From: Polyangium spumosum
GTDB taxonomy: Bacteria; Myxococcota_A; Polyangia; Polyangiales; Polyangiaceae
NCBI RefSeq assembly: GCF_009649845.1
Contig: NZ_WJIE01000001.1
Location: 1,439,603 to 1,503,602, forward strand
DNA: 64,000 bases
Reading direction: 5' to 3'
The notes beneath the pieces are model-generated. The model did no database searches. It was given only the letters and a program-made list of their open reading frames with translations, and was not told the DNA's origin. A program made the position numbers and the translations under genes. Below, one piece after another: positions 55,195-64,000 of the stretch; position 1 is the stretch's first letter, and the number at the start of each line of letters is the position of its first letter.

Positions 55195-58100
55195 TCAGCG
55201 CCGCGACCGCAGCCGCCGCACGAACGCCGCGAGCCCGAGCGCGAGCCCGAGGACGCTCGCCGATCCCGCGTTGCCGCGGCTGGTCCCTGCGGCGCGGCAA
55301 TCGCAGCCGCCCTCGTCTGCCGTCGGGAGCGAGCCGCCCGCGCCAGCCGAACCACCCGCGCCGCCTCGACCACCGTCGCCGCCGGCACCACCTGCGCCGC
55401 CGCCGCCGCCGCCGCCCATGCCGCCTTCACCCTCGCATGCGCCTGCCTGACAGGTGCCCTCGGGGCAACTCGTGCCGTCGGGCGCCGCGCCGTCCTCGGG
55501 GCAATCGTTCGTCGCGCCGTCGCAGCTCTCGGCCACGTCGCAGTCGCCCGCCTTGTCGCGGCACACCGTGCCCGCCGCGGCCAGCGCGTCGGCCGGGCAC
55601 TCCATGGTCGAGCCGTCGCAGCTCTCGGCCACGTCGCAGGCGCCGATCGCCATGCGGCACACGGTCCCGGTGCTCGCCAGGACGTCGGCCGGGCAATCGT
55701 TCGACGCGCCGTCACACGCCTCCGCCGCGTCACACGCGCCTGCCATGCCGCGGCACTCGGTCCCTGCCGCGACCTTCGTGTCGGCTGGGCACACGCCGCT
55801 CGCGCCGTCGCAGCTCTCGGCGGCGTCGCAGGCGCCTGCCGGGGCGCGGCACTGCGTGCCTGCGGGGACGAGGTTGTCTCCTGGGCAGAGCGGCGTGAAG
55901 CCGTCGCAGATCTCGTCCACGTCGCAGGCGCCCACGGCTGCGCGGCACACCGTGTTCGCCGCGGCGACCATGTCGGCCGGGCAAGTGTTGCTCGCGCCGT
56001 CGCACGCCTCCGCCGGATCGCAGCCGCCTGCCGAGGCGCGGCACTGCGTCCCCGCCGCGACCTTCGTGTCGGCTGGGCAGGCCGTGCTCGTCCCGTCACA
56101 CGCCTCGGCCACGTCGCAGGCGCCACCCGACGCGCGACACTGCGTGCCCGCCGCGGACGGCGTGCAAGTGCCCACCGCGCCTGCGAGGTCGCAGGCCTGG
56201 CAATCGCTCGCCGCGCCGCCGCACGCCGTATTGCAGCAGACCCCGTCGGCGCAGAAGCCGCTCGCGCAGTCCTTGCCGACCTGGCACGCCTGCCCGTTGT
56301 CGAGCTTGTTTTGCGGCGTGAACAGGTAGGCGGCGCCTGCGTTCGACGCGGCGCTGTCGTGCGCCTCGGCGCCGACGATCACCCACGAGCCGCTCACGCC
56401 GACCGAATGGCCGAATTGATCTCCGATCGCGAGATCCGCGCCCGTGATCTTCTTCTCCTGGGCCCACACGCCCGCGTTCCGGAGGAACACGTAGGCCGAG
56501 CCCGCCGACGACGGCTCGTCGTAACGCGCGCCGATGACCGCCGTGTCGACCACGAGCGAGACGGAATGCCCGAACTGATCACCGCCGTCGCCGTCCATCG
56601 CCACGAACTGCGCCTGCTGCGCCCAGACGCCCGCGTTCCGCGTGTACGCATACACCTTGCCTTGCGAGGCGAGCGCGAGCGGCGCGGCGATGAGGGCCGT
56701 GTCGCCCGAGACCGCGACCGCGTAGCCGAACCAGTCGTTCGCCTTGCCATCCGGCGGGGCGAGCTTCGCTTGTTGCGACCAGGTCGTGCCCGTCCGGAAG
56801 AACACGAACGCCGAGCCCGACACCGAGCCATTGTCGTCGTCCCCGTAGGCGCCGACGACGATGGTATCACCCGAGATCGCGACGGCCGTGCCGAACTCGT
56901 CCTGCGCCGCGGCCGCCGCGCCCGCCGTGAGCTTCGATCCCTGCAGCACGAAGGTGCTCGCGCCCTTGAGGTACACGTAGGCCGATCCGGTATCGACCGC
57001 GTTGACTCCGCCGACCGTGTTGTCGTCGAAGGGCGAGCCGACCACGAGCGTCGTGCCCGAGAGCGCCACCGACGAGCCGAAGCGATCCCCCGACGCCGCG
57101 TCGTTCGCGGTGATCTTCTGGAGCTGCGTGAAATTCGAGCCGAACGCCGACCGCTGGAAGACGAAGACCACGCCGCGGCTCGCGTTGTCGAGGGGCGCGC
57201 CGACGGCGATGACGTTGCCGGCGACGGTCACCGCGCGGCCGAACCGGTCGCCGGCCGTCAGCGTCGCGTCGCCCGAGACGAGCTTCTGCGACTGCGTCCA
57301 CGTGTTCGTCGCGGCGTTCCGGAGGAACACGTAGGCCGCCCCGGAGTCCGTGCCCTTCGCGTCGTCGTCCGGCGCGCCGATGACGGCCGTGTCCGCGTCG
57401 ATCGCCACCGCATATCCCAGCGAGGCGTCCGCCTGCGCGTCGCCCGCCAGGAGCTTCTGCGACTCGGACCATACGATGGGGTCGACGACGATCGGATAAA
57501 TCGCGCCCGTATCGTCGACGTGAATGGCGATCCGCCCCTCGCCCGCCGAGAGGAACGCCGGGAGCACGCGGCCCTTCGCGTCCGTGACGTGGAGATCGGT
57601 GTACCGGAGGATCACCTCCCCCGCCTCGTCGCGCAGGAGCGCGGCGTCGGCCTCGGCCGTGAGCTCGGGGGCGAGCCCCTCGGCGCGCATCGAGAGCGTG
57701 ACGCTGCCGCCGCCCTGCTCGCGGCACGCGGGCCGCTTCGCGAGATCGAAGCCCTGCTCCAGGCCGAGCGGGCCATTCAAATACCACTCCACGACGTCCC
57801 CGCGCCGATACTCGGCGCGATTGCCGCTCGCCTCGGGCGACGCCGCGGCGGCCGGCTCGAGGTCCCCGTCGCAGCCCACGGCCTCGAGCGAGAGCTCGAA
57901 CGGCCGATCGGCCCGCGCGTCGGCCGCGACCCGCACGCCCGCCGGGGAGAGCTCCGCCGAGAGGCCCTGCGCCGGGTTCCGGGCTGAAATCGTGCCCTTC
58001 GCGCCGCGCGAGAGGTGATACGCGGGCGAGGCATCCTTTTGCACCGCCGCCACGTACGCGGCGCGCAGCCCCGCGTGATCCACCACTTCCTCCGCTGGGG

Positions 58101-58218
58101 GCGCCTTCGCCTGCGCCGGAAGGGACACGTCCCCCGATTGCGGACCACTTTCGTCCGCGCCGCACGCCGCCGCCAGCGACACCGGAAGAGCAAACCACCA
58201 TCGCTTCGCTGCCAACAT
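55195..58218 (-). CDS. FG-GAP-repeat, Cys-repeat MYXO-CTERM surface protein
   Basis: A 1007-residue exported protein with a lipoprotein-like signal (WWFALPVSLAAACGADE). Residues 60-260 are a beta-rich domain, ending IYPIVVDPIVW. Seven or so FG-GAP-type blades follow (about 265-645), each with a segment like GDRFGRAVTVAGNVIAVGAP, forming an integrin-like propeller. Next are about seven Cys-rich units of ~32 residues (pattern C-D-x-A-E-x-CDG-x-x-x-x-CPAD-x-x-x-x-x-GT-x-CR), then a Gly-rich linker. The C-terminal tail GCDCRAAGTSRGN, hydrophobic helix and RRLRSRR is a MYXO-CTERM sorting signal. Surface adhesion or matrix contact is the likely role. It converges on the response-regulator gene and is divergent from aspS. 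Confidence 0.88.
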   Translation of the reverse strand: MLAAKRWWFALPVSLAAACGADESGPQSGDVSLPAQAKAPPAEEVVDHAGLRAAYVAAVQKDASPAYHLSRGAKGTISARNPAQGLSAELSPAGVRVAADARADRPFELSLEAVGCDGDLEPAAAASPEASGNRAEYRRGDVVEWYLNGPLGLEQGFDLAKRPACREQGGGSVTLSMRAEGLAPELTAEADAALLRDEAGEVILRYTDLHVTDAKGRVLPAFLSAGEGRIAIHVDDTGAIYPIVVDPIVWSESQKLLAGDAQADASLGYAVAIDADTAVIGAPDDDAKGTDSGAAYVFLRNAATNTWTQSQKLVSGDATLTAGDRFGRAVTVAGNVIAVGAPLDNASRGVVFVFQRSAFGSNFTQLQKITANDAASGDRFGSSVALSGTTLVVGSPFDDNTVGGVNAVDTGSAYVYLKGASTFVLQGSKLTAGAAAAAQDEFGTAVAISGDTIVVGAYGDDDNGSVSGSAFVFFRTGTTWSQQAKLAPPDGKANDWFGYAVAVSGDTALIAAPLALASQGKVYAYTRNAGVWAQQAQFVAMDGDGGDQFGHSVSLVVDTAVIGARYDEPSSAGSAYVFLRNAGVWAQEKKITGADLAIGDQFGHSVGVSGSWVIVGAEAHDSAASNAGAAYLFTPQNKLDNGQACQVGKDCASGFCADGVCCNTACGGAASDCQACDLAGAVGTCTPSAAGTQCRASGGACDVAEACDGTSTACPADTKVAAGTQCRASAGGCDPAEACDGASNTCPADMVAAANTVCRAAVGACDVDEICDGFTPLCPGDNLVPAGTQCRAPAGACDAAESCDGASGVCPADTKVAAGTECRGMAGACDAAEACDGASNDCPADVLASTGTVCRMAIGACDVAESCDGSTMECPADALAAAGTVCRDKAGDCDVAESCDGATNDCPEDGAAPDGTSCPEGTCQAGACEGEGGMGGGGGGGAGGAGGDGGRGGAGGSAGAGGSLPTADEGGCDCRAAGTSRGNAGSASVLGLALGLAAFVRRLRSRR

Positions 58219-58431
58219 TCGTCACCCCGTATCGTGAAGGGAAAAAGCTACACTCTGGACGAGCGTCCATCCTACCAAAGCCGCCCGTGTAGAGCGAAGC
58301 CTTACGGCTCGACCGGGCTGCTTTGCCCGCGCGAGGCCTCCCCTGGCCGGGTGGGGCGGGCCACGAAAAAGTGACCAGGCGGGCTCCCTGCCCCGTTGAG
58401 TTGGCGGCGTGAGCGACTATGCTGCGCCGCC

Positions 58432-60237
58432 ATGTCGGAATTTTTGGTGGACAAGAAGCGCACGCACTCCTGCAACGCGCTGCGCACGAGCGACGTCGGC
58501 AAGAGCGTCGTGCTCATGGGCTGGGTGGCGCACCGCCGGGACCACGGCGGCCGGGTCTTCATCGACCTCCGGGACCGCGAGGGCCTGACGCAGGTGGTCT
58601 TCGGCCCGGAGATCGGCAAGGAGGCGCACGAGCTCGCGAGCGAGCTGCGCTCGGAGTACTGCATCGGCATCGCCGGCAAGGTCGTGACGCGTGTCTCGTC
58701 GGGCGGTCAGCCCAATCCAAAACTCGCGACCGGCGAGGTCGAGGTCAATGCCGAGGAGCTCCACATCTTCTCGCGCTCGGAGACCCCGCCCTTCCTCATC
58801 GAGGACGAGATCGACACGCGCGAAGAGATCCGGCTGAAGCACCGCTACCTCGACCTGCGCAGGCCCGCGCTCCAGCGAAACTTCCTGGTACGCTCGAAGC
58901 TCTACCGCGCCGCGCGTGATTATTTCCACGGCGAAGGGTTCACCGAGCTCGAGACGCCTTTCATGGTGAAGTACACCCCCGGCGGCGCGCGCAACTTCCT
59001 CGTCCCCTCGCGGCTCAACCCCGGCAACTTCTATGCGCTCGCCGAGTCGCCGCAGATCTTCAAGCAGCTCTTCATGGTCGCCGGCTTCGAGCGATACTTC
59101 CAGATCGTCCGCTGCTTCCGCGACGAGGACCTGAGGCTCGACCGCCAGCCCGAATTCACCCAGGTCGACGTGGAGATGTCCTTCATCACGGAGGAAGACA
59201 TTTTCACGACGATGGAGGGCCTCATCCGCCGCATCTGGAAGGACGTGCAAGACGTCGACCTGCCGCGCTCGTTCCAGCGGATGAGCTACCACGAGGCGAT
59301 GCTCAAATACGGCTCCGACAAGCCCGACCTGCGCTTCGGCCTGGAGCTCGCCGACCTGACCGACGTCCTCCGCCCGCTCGACGGCGGCGGCGTGCCGCTC
59401 TTCAAGACCGCGCTCGAGCAGAAGGGAATCATCAAAGCGCTCCGGATCCCCGCGAAGGAGGCAGCCTCGCTCTCACGCACGGAGGCCGACAAGCTCGAGG
59501 AGTTCGTGAAGGGCTTCGGCGCGCGAGGCCTGGCGCGCGCCCGCGTCGGCGAAAACGGCGACTGGACGCAGTCGCCGCTCAGCAAGACGGTGACCCCCGA
59601 AGCGCGGGCCGCAGTGAACGCCGCGCTCGGCGCCGGCCCCGGGGACCTTTTGTTCTTCCAGTTCGGCTCGTTCAAGCTCGTGAACGCGGTTCTCGGCGGC
59701 CTGCGCCTGCACCTCGGGCACAAGCTCGGCCTCATCCCCGAAGGCCAGTGGCGTTTCCTCTGGGTCACCGATTTCCCGATGTTCGAGCAAAACGAGAGCG
59801 GGCAATGGGTCGCCGCCCATCACCCGTTCACCTCGCCGAAGCCGGAGCACGTGCAGCACCTCGGCGCGGAGAACGGCCGCGTGGAGGCCCGCGCCTACGA
59901 CCTCGTGCTCAATGGCAACGAGATCGCCGGCGGCTCGATCCGTATCCACCAGCGCGAGGTGCAAGCCAAGGTCTTCGCCGCCCTCGGCCTCTCCGAGGAC
60001 GACTTCCGCGCGAAGTTCGGCTTCCTCCTCGACGCGTTCAAGTACGGCCCGCCCCCGCACGGCGGCATCGCATTTGGCCTCGACCGCCTGGCGATGCTCC
60101 TGTGCAATGCAGGCAGCCTGCGCGACGTCATCGCCTTCCCGAAGACGCAGAAGGGCACGGACCTGATGACCGACGCCCCCACCGGCGTCGCGCCCGAGCA
60201 GCTCGACGAGCTCGGCGTGCAGCTCAAGAAGGTCTGA
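58432..60237 (+). CDS. aspS: Aspartyl-tRNA synthetase
   Basis: A 601-residue class II aminoacyl-tRNA synthetase charging tRNA-Asp. The N-terminal OB-fold anticodon domain includes VLMGWVAHRRDHGGRVFIDLRD. Motif 2 is FRDEDLRLDRQPEFTQVD and motif 3 near the end is GIAFGLDRLAMLL. The inserted GAD-type domain of bacterial enzymes fits the length. The ATG at 58432 begins the conserved MSEFLVDKKRTHSCNALR; the frame is open 36 bases further up without support. Whether it also charges tRNA-Asn cannot be decided from the sequence by eye. It is divergent from the MYXO-CTERM gene across 213 bases. Confidence 0.96.
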   Translation: MSEFLVDKKRTHSCNALRTSDVGKSVVLMGWVAHRRDHGGRVFIDLRDREGLTQVVFGPEIGKEAHELASELRSEYCIGIAGKVVTRVSSGGQPNPKLATGEVEVNAEELHIFSRSETPPFLIEDEIDTREEIRLKHRYLDLRRPALQRNFLVRSKLYRAARDYFHGEGFTELETPFMVKYTPGGARNFLVPSRLNPGNFYALAESPQIFKQLFMVAGFERYFQIVRCFRDEDLRLDRQPEFTQVDVEMSFITEEDIFTTMEGLIRRIWKDVQDVDLPRSFQRMSYHEAMLKYGSDKPDLRFGLELADLTDVLRPLDGGGVPLFKTALEQKGIIKALRIPAKEAASLSRTEADKLEEFVKGFGARGLARARVGENGDWTQSPLSKTVTPEARAAVNAALGAGPGDLLFFQFGSFKLVNAVLGGLRLHLGHKLGLIPEGQWRFLWVTDFPMFEQNESGQWVAAHHPFTSPKPEHVQHLGAENGRVEARAYDLVLNGNEIAGGSIRIHQREVQAKVFAALGLSEDDFRAKFGFLLDAFKYGPPPHGGIAFGLDRLAMLLCNAGSLRDVIAFPKTQKGTDLMTDAPTGVAPEQLDELGVQLKKV

Positions 60238-60437
60238 ACGAGCCTCTCCACCGCGCTTCCGCGCGCGCCTCCCCCCTCCGTACACGCATCCACCTCCGCC
60301 GCCGCGCCCGCCGTCATCGGCGGCCTGTCGGTTTCGTGCGCGGCGCGGGAAACCGTTTGTTCTCCCACGATGTGCGGCGATGCTGCGTGCTCGCTCTATC
60401 CGCCTCGCCGTGTGGACGAGGCACCTCGGAGGAACGC

Positions 60438-63400
60438 ATGCAATCACGTCTTGCCGCATTTTCGACACGAAAGACCGGCGACATGAGGTCCGGCATCGCC
60501 CGTGTTCTCGGCGCCCTCGCGCTCGGGGGCCTCCTCGGCGCGCTCCCGGCTTGTAGCTCCGGCGCGCCCGCGTCCGCGCCGACGCCCGCGCCCGCGCGCG
60601 CCTCCGCCCCCGTCGACCTCGACGCGGTCGTGCGCTCCGTGCGCCTCGCCTATCGGGCCTCCGACGATCACTTCGTCGGCGGCGGCCGCGCCTACGACGT
60701 TACCTATCACGCGGGCGCGTTCGACGTCGCACCCCGACCCGACGATCACAGCACGGCGGCCGCGGCCCGCTTCCGCACGGTCGACGTCGCGCGCGGCGGG
60801 GCGCGCTTCGACGGCGCTCCGAGCCCGCGTGTCGCCGCGGACGGCCACCTCGCGATTACCCGCGGCGCGGTGGAGGAGCACCTGCGCAACGCGGAGGACG
60901 GCGTCGAGCTCTCGTACTCCTTCGCCGAGCGGCCGGCCGGCGCGGGCGATCTCGTCGTCCGGATCGAGGTCTCGGGTATGGCGCCCTCCGGCGAGACCAC
61001 CTCGGGTCACCATTTCGTGGATCCGGCGGAGAACCTCGGCTTGAAGTTTGGCAAGGCCACCTGGATCGACGCGAAGGGCGTGAAGACCGACGTTCCCACG
61101 CGTGTCGCGGACGGCGCGATCGAGCTGGCGGTACCGGCGGGCGTCATCGAGGGCTCGGCGTACCCCGCGGTGCTCGACCCGATCATCTCGCCCGAGGTGG
61201 GGATGGATGCGCCGCTCGTCGTCCAGCCGGCCAACCTGCAAGACGACCCGGCGATCGCCTATGGCAGCGGGCAATACCTCGTGGCCTGGCGCGATCGTCG
61301 CTCGTACGTCGACAACATCTATGCCACGCGCGTGCAGGCGGACGGCACGGTGCTCGACACGTACGGCATCCACGTCGCGCGGGGCCTCAACCCGGCCGTG
61401 GCCTCCGACGGCACGGACTTCCTGGTCACGTACGAATCCACGAAGAACATCTACGCCACGCGCGTGACCGGCGCCGGCCAGGTGGACGGGGGCGAGATCA
61501 CGATCAGCGCGGGACTCAAAGCGGAGTCGAACCCCGACGTCGCCTTCGACGGGACGAACTACGTGCTCGTCTGGGACGACGCGCGCAACACGTCGAGCAG
61601 CGCCTTCACCGACGTCTACCGCGCGCGCTTGACCCCGGCGGGCGTGCTGCTCGACCCGAACGGCGTGCTCACCGCCACCGAGGTGGTGAATTACTCGGCG
61701 GGCGGGCACGAGCCCGCCATCGCTTCGAATGGCCAGGGCTCGCTCATCGTCTGGCACGACGCCCGGATCTTCGGCGTGCGCATCGATGCGCAGGGCAACC
61801 AGCTCGACGCCACGCCCTTCCATGTGAGCCCGGAGCTCGTGGGGAATGACCGCGACGACAGCGCGGCGATCGCTTTCGTCAACGGGGCCTACACGGTGGC
61901 CTGGGCGCGCAGCCCCGGCGACGGCGGATCGGTGGTCGCGGCGCGCGTGGACCCGAATGGCACGGTGCTCGATCCGGCGGGCGTCGCCCTCACGCAGACG
62001 GCCGATCCGAATACGTATTTCCAGGACGTCGTCGTGGGCTCCGACGGGCAGGACGTGGTGGTGCTCTTCACGCAGGGCGTGCACGAGGACGGCCAGGGGA
62101 GTTATCGCGTGCGCCTCGATTCGCAGGCCACGGTGCTCGACGCGACGCCGGTCATGCTCGCCGCGGCCAGCATGGGGCACGCGATCACCGTGGCCCCCGC
62201 GCCTTCGCTCGCGGTGTATGCGGACGACAGCACCACGGACGAGGCCGCGCAGGACATGTTCCTCGCCGGCACGCGCCTCGCTCCGGGCGGCGCCGCGCTC
62301 GACACGCCGGGGATCCTGCTCTCGAAGAGCGCCAATGCGCAGTTCGCCCCTTCCGTCTCCTTCGACGGGACGAACTTCCTCGTGATCTGGGCCGATCACC
62401 GCAGCTACGATGCGCAGAAGGCCTTCCTCGACATCTGGGGCGCGCGCGTGAGCCCCGCCGGCGCCCTCCTCGACCCCAGCGGGATCCCGATCCGGACCGG
62501 GGGGCGCTGGGACTTCTCCCCGCAAGTCGTCTTCGACGGGACGAACCACGTGGTCGCCGCGTGGGGGACCAGCAGCTTGCCGTGGGACGGCGATCCGTCC
62601 TGGGACCCGTATATCGTGCGGGTGAGCCCCGCGGGCACGGTGCTCGACCCCGTACCCCTCCACATCGAGATGGAGTCGTTCAGCCACGAGCCCATCGCGC
62701 TCGCTTCGAACGGCGCGGAGACGCTCCTCGTGAACGACCATTTCGATGGCGTCCAGATCGCCCGCGTCACCTCCGCGGGGACGCTCGCCGCGCCGCCCGT
62801 GATGGCCGTCGAGGTGCTCGATAGCTGGTTTGGCATGCGGCAATCGCTCTCGTACGGCGGCGCCGGCTACCTCCTCGCTTTCCGCGACAAGCTGAACAAC
62901 AACGGCCTCGTCGCGTCGCGGCTCGACGCGATGGGCAACGTCCTCGATCCGGGCTTCCTGCAGGTCTCGGACCCGAACAGCTTCGTCGGGCGGCCGGCGA
63001 TGGCGTCGAACGACACGATGCACCTCCTGGTCTGGCCCGAACCGGCCCCCCAGGGCACCTCCGGCTCCACCCTGCGCGCGGCGCGCGTGGACGCGAATGG
63101 TACGGTGCTGGATCCCGGCGGCTTCGTGCTCGCCGCGGTGCCGACCCTGCAATACGACCGGCCCTGCGCGTCCTTCTACGTGACCGATTATTACGGCCCC
63201 TGCCCTGCCGCGGTTCACGACGGCAAGAGCTTCGTGGTCGTCTGGCGGTCGTCGCCGTCGGGCGCGTCGGCCGAGAACCCCGTGGATCTCCTCGGGGCGC
63301 GGGTGGGGACGGACGGGACGATTCTCGAGACGTTCCCGGTCTCGTCCGAGCCCACGGGGGAGGGCCCGCCCTCGCTCGTCTCGCGGGGCCATGGCAAGAC

Positions 63401-63932
63401 GCTCGTCAGTTATGCGCGGTTCGTCGGGGAATCGCCCTTCTCGGCGAGCCGGGTGCAGGCGCGGCTCCTGCGTGTCCCGCAGGCGCTGGGCGAGGCGTGC
63501 GACGTGAACGAGGACTGCGAATCGGGCGCATGCGAAGCGGGCGTCTGCGTGACGCCGGGCAGCGGCGTCGGTGGGGCCGGCGGAGAAGGTGGCGCCGGTG
63601 GGGCGGGCGGAGAAGGCGGCAGCGCAGGCGCTGGCGGCGTCGGTGGAGCCGGCGGCAGCGGCGGAAACGGCGGCGCAGGCGGCAGCGGCGGCAGCGGCGG
63701 CGGCAGCGGCGGCAGCGGCGGCGGCAGCGGCGGCAGCGGCGGCGCAGGCGGCGGCGGCGGCAGCGGCGGCAGCGGCGGCTCAGGCGGCGTCGGTGGAGCC
63801 GGCGGCAGCGGCGGCGGTTTGGGCGGCGGCGCCAGTTGCAGCACGTCGAGCGCCTCGACGGAGACGAGCGGCTCCTTCGCGGTCCTCGTGATGGGCGCGC
63901 TCGCCCTCGCGAGCCGGCGCCGCAAGCGCTGA
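60438..63932 (+). CDS. Propeller-like MYXO-CTERM lipoprotein
   Basis: An 1164-residue exported protein. A signal (RVLGALALGGLLGALPAC) ends in a lipobox Cys. A beta-rich domain (about 40-240) ends AVLDPIISPEV, similar in style to the one in the 55195-58218 protein. A long series of repeats follows, each with a core like DGTNYVLVWDDARN, SGQYLVAWRDRRS or DGTNFLVIWADHRS, giving one or two beta-propellers. A short Cys motif (ACDVNEDCESGACEAGVC) precedes a ~90-residue Gly-rich linker. The tail GASCSTSSASTETSG, hydrophobic helix and RRRKR is a MYXO-CTERM-type signal. The ATG at 60438 is chosen because GGAGGAA lies 3 bases upstream; a second ATG at 60483 would also keep the signal. Role at the cell surface unknown. 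Confidence 0.85.
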   Translation: MQSRLAAFSTRKTGDMRSGIARVLGALALGGLLGALPACSSGAPASAPTPAPARASAPVDLDAVVRSVRLAYRASDDHFVGGGRAYDVTYHAGAFDVAPRPDDHSTAAAARFRTVDVARGGARFDGAPSPRVAADGHLAITRGAVEEHLRNAEDGVELSYSFAERPAGAGDLVVRIEVSGMAPSGETTSGHHFVDPAENLGLKFGKATWIDAKGVKTDVPTRVADGAIELAVPAGVIEGSAYPAVLDPIISPEVGMDAPLVVQPANLQDDPAIAYGSGQYLVAWRDRRSYVDNIYATRVQADGTVLDTYGIHVARGLNPAVASDGTDFLVTYESTKNIYATRVTGAGQVDGGEITISAGLKAESNPDVAFDGTNYVLVWDDARNTSSSAFTDVYRARLTPAGVLLDPNGVLTATEVVNYSAGGHEPAIASNGQGSLIVWHDARIFGVRIDAQGNQLDATPFHVSPELVGNDRDDSAAIAFVNGAYTVAWARSPGDGGSVVAARVDPNGTVLDPAGVALTQTADPNTYFQDVVVGSDGQDVVVLFTQGVHEDGQGSYRVRLDSQATVLDATPVMLAAASMGHAITVAPAPSLAVYADDSTTDEAAQDMFLAGTRLAPGGAALDTPGILLSKSANAQFAPSVSFDGTNFLVIWADHRSYDAQKAFLDIWGARVSPAGALLDPSGIPIRTGGRWDFSPQVVFDGTNHVVAAWGTSSLPWDGDPSWDPYIVRVSPAGTVLDPVPLHIEMESFSHEPIALASNGAETLLVNDHFDGVQIARVTSAGTLAAPPVMAVEVLDSWFGMRQSLSYGGAGYLLAFRDKLNNNGLVASRLDAMGNVLDPGFLQVSDPNSFVGRPAMASNDTMHLLVWPEPAPQGTSGSTLRAARVDANGTVLDPGGFVLAAVPTLQYDRPCASFYVTDYYGPCPAAVHDGKSFVVVWRSSPSGASAENPVDLLGARVGTDGTILETFPVSSEPTGEGPPSLVSRGHGKTLVSYARFVGESPFSASRVQARLLRVPQALGEACDVNEDCESGACEAGVCVTPGSGVGGAGGEGGAGGAGGEGGSAGAGGVGGAGGSGGNGGAGGSGGSGGGSGGSGGGSGGSGGAGGGGGSGGSGGSGGVGGAGGSGGGLGGGASCSTSSASTETSGSFAVLVMGALALASRRRKR
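63563..63833 (+). repeat. GGC/AGC-rich Gly/Ser linker repeat
   Basis: Low-complexity DNA of GGC, AGC, GCA and GGA triplets encoding the linker before the sorting tail of the last protein. It resembles the linker at 29180-29312 in sequence and position relative to a surface anchor. Confidence 0.85.
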
Positions 63933-63940
63933 CCCCACCC

Positions 63941-64000
63941 CGCCCTTCGCGCGAGCCTCCCCGCCCTTCGCGCGAGCCTCCCCGCCCTTCGCGCGAGCCT
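63941..64000. repeat. 21-base tandem repeat at the right edge
   Basis: Units starting at 63941, 63962 and 63983, identical over CGCCCTTCGCGCGAGCCT, with a 21-base period. Each contains the palindrome TCGCGCGA. It starts 9 bases after the stop codon of the preceding gene and runs off the window, so the number of units is unknown. Confidence 0.8.

Noticed and set aside
58290..58325. Fourth copy of the TGTCC-N17-GCGTAAG element upstream of the 55195-58218 gene
   Set aside because: CCGTAAG is present on the minus strand but the bases 17 upstream read CGGGC, not TGTCC.

Overview
This is a very GC-rich window that reads as a chromosomal segment of a myxobacterium, most likely of the Sorangium/Polyangium side. 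The signs are: three proteins with MYXO-CTERM-type tails (38106-41033, 55195-58218, 60438-63932); many Ser/Thr kinases fused to WD40 repeats or membrane segments; two ECF sigma factors each translationally linked to or abutting a signalling gene; many secreted lipoproteins with Gly/Ser-rich linkers; and long spurious antisense frames from third-position GC bias. I see no tRNA, rRNA, CRISPR array or insertion sequence. Convergent genes are often packed with no terminator between them.

Layout. 1-7.7 kb: the end of a large AAA/GAF/PAS/STAS sensor protein and a kinase with about sixteen WD40 units. 7.8-13.4 kb: a dicarboxylate/amino-acid symporter, a Gly-rich lipoprotein, and a membrane-fused spermidine-synthase-like protein. 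13.4-18.3 kb (minus strand): a probable four-gene operon of secreted protein, HEAT-repeat protein, ECF sigma factor and Ser/Thr kinase. 18.4-21.4 kb: a tandem pair of SEC-C zinc-motif paralogues. 21.5-25.6 kb: an unknown protein made of three copies of one domain, a lipoprotein, and a 714-base non-coding stretch with 43-base tandem repeats. 25.6-31.8 kb: a hydrolase, an ATP-grasp ligase, a GPH sugar symporter and a six-hairpin glycosidase, the last two divergent around a LacI-type palindrome.

31.8-41.2 kb is the most interesting part: a microviridin-type graspetide (RiPP) locus. It encodes a 67-residue precursor, two ATP-grasp ligases of the MvdC and MvdD types, an ABC exporter, a subtilisin-like lipoprotein protease and a 975-residue surface protein. 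The precursor has a helix-like leader motif PLFAHLL and a core TKKYPSDDDD framed by four cysteines. Three transcription units there carry the same bipartite promoter-like element, TGTCC-N17-GCGTAAG, in the same orientation. I found it nowhere else in the window. Two of the three have a stem-loop at the predicted 5' end of the transcript. This suggests one dedicated (probably ECF-type) sigma factor controls the whole locus.

41.2-47 kb: an ECF sigma factor overlapping a TPR-CHAT protease gene, then purU and gpmA. 47-55 kb: a PcrA/UvrD helicase, a protein with two fused D-Ala-D-Ala-ligase-like halves, a kinase/TPR pair and a single-domain response regulator. 55-64 kb: two large MYXO-CTERM surface proteins flanking aspS, with stem-loop clusters and a 21-base tandem repeat at the right edge.
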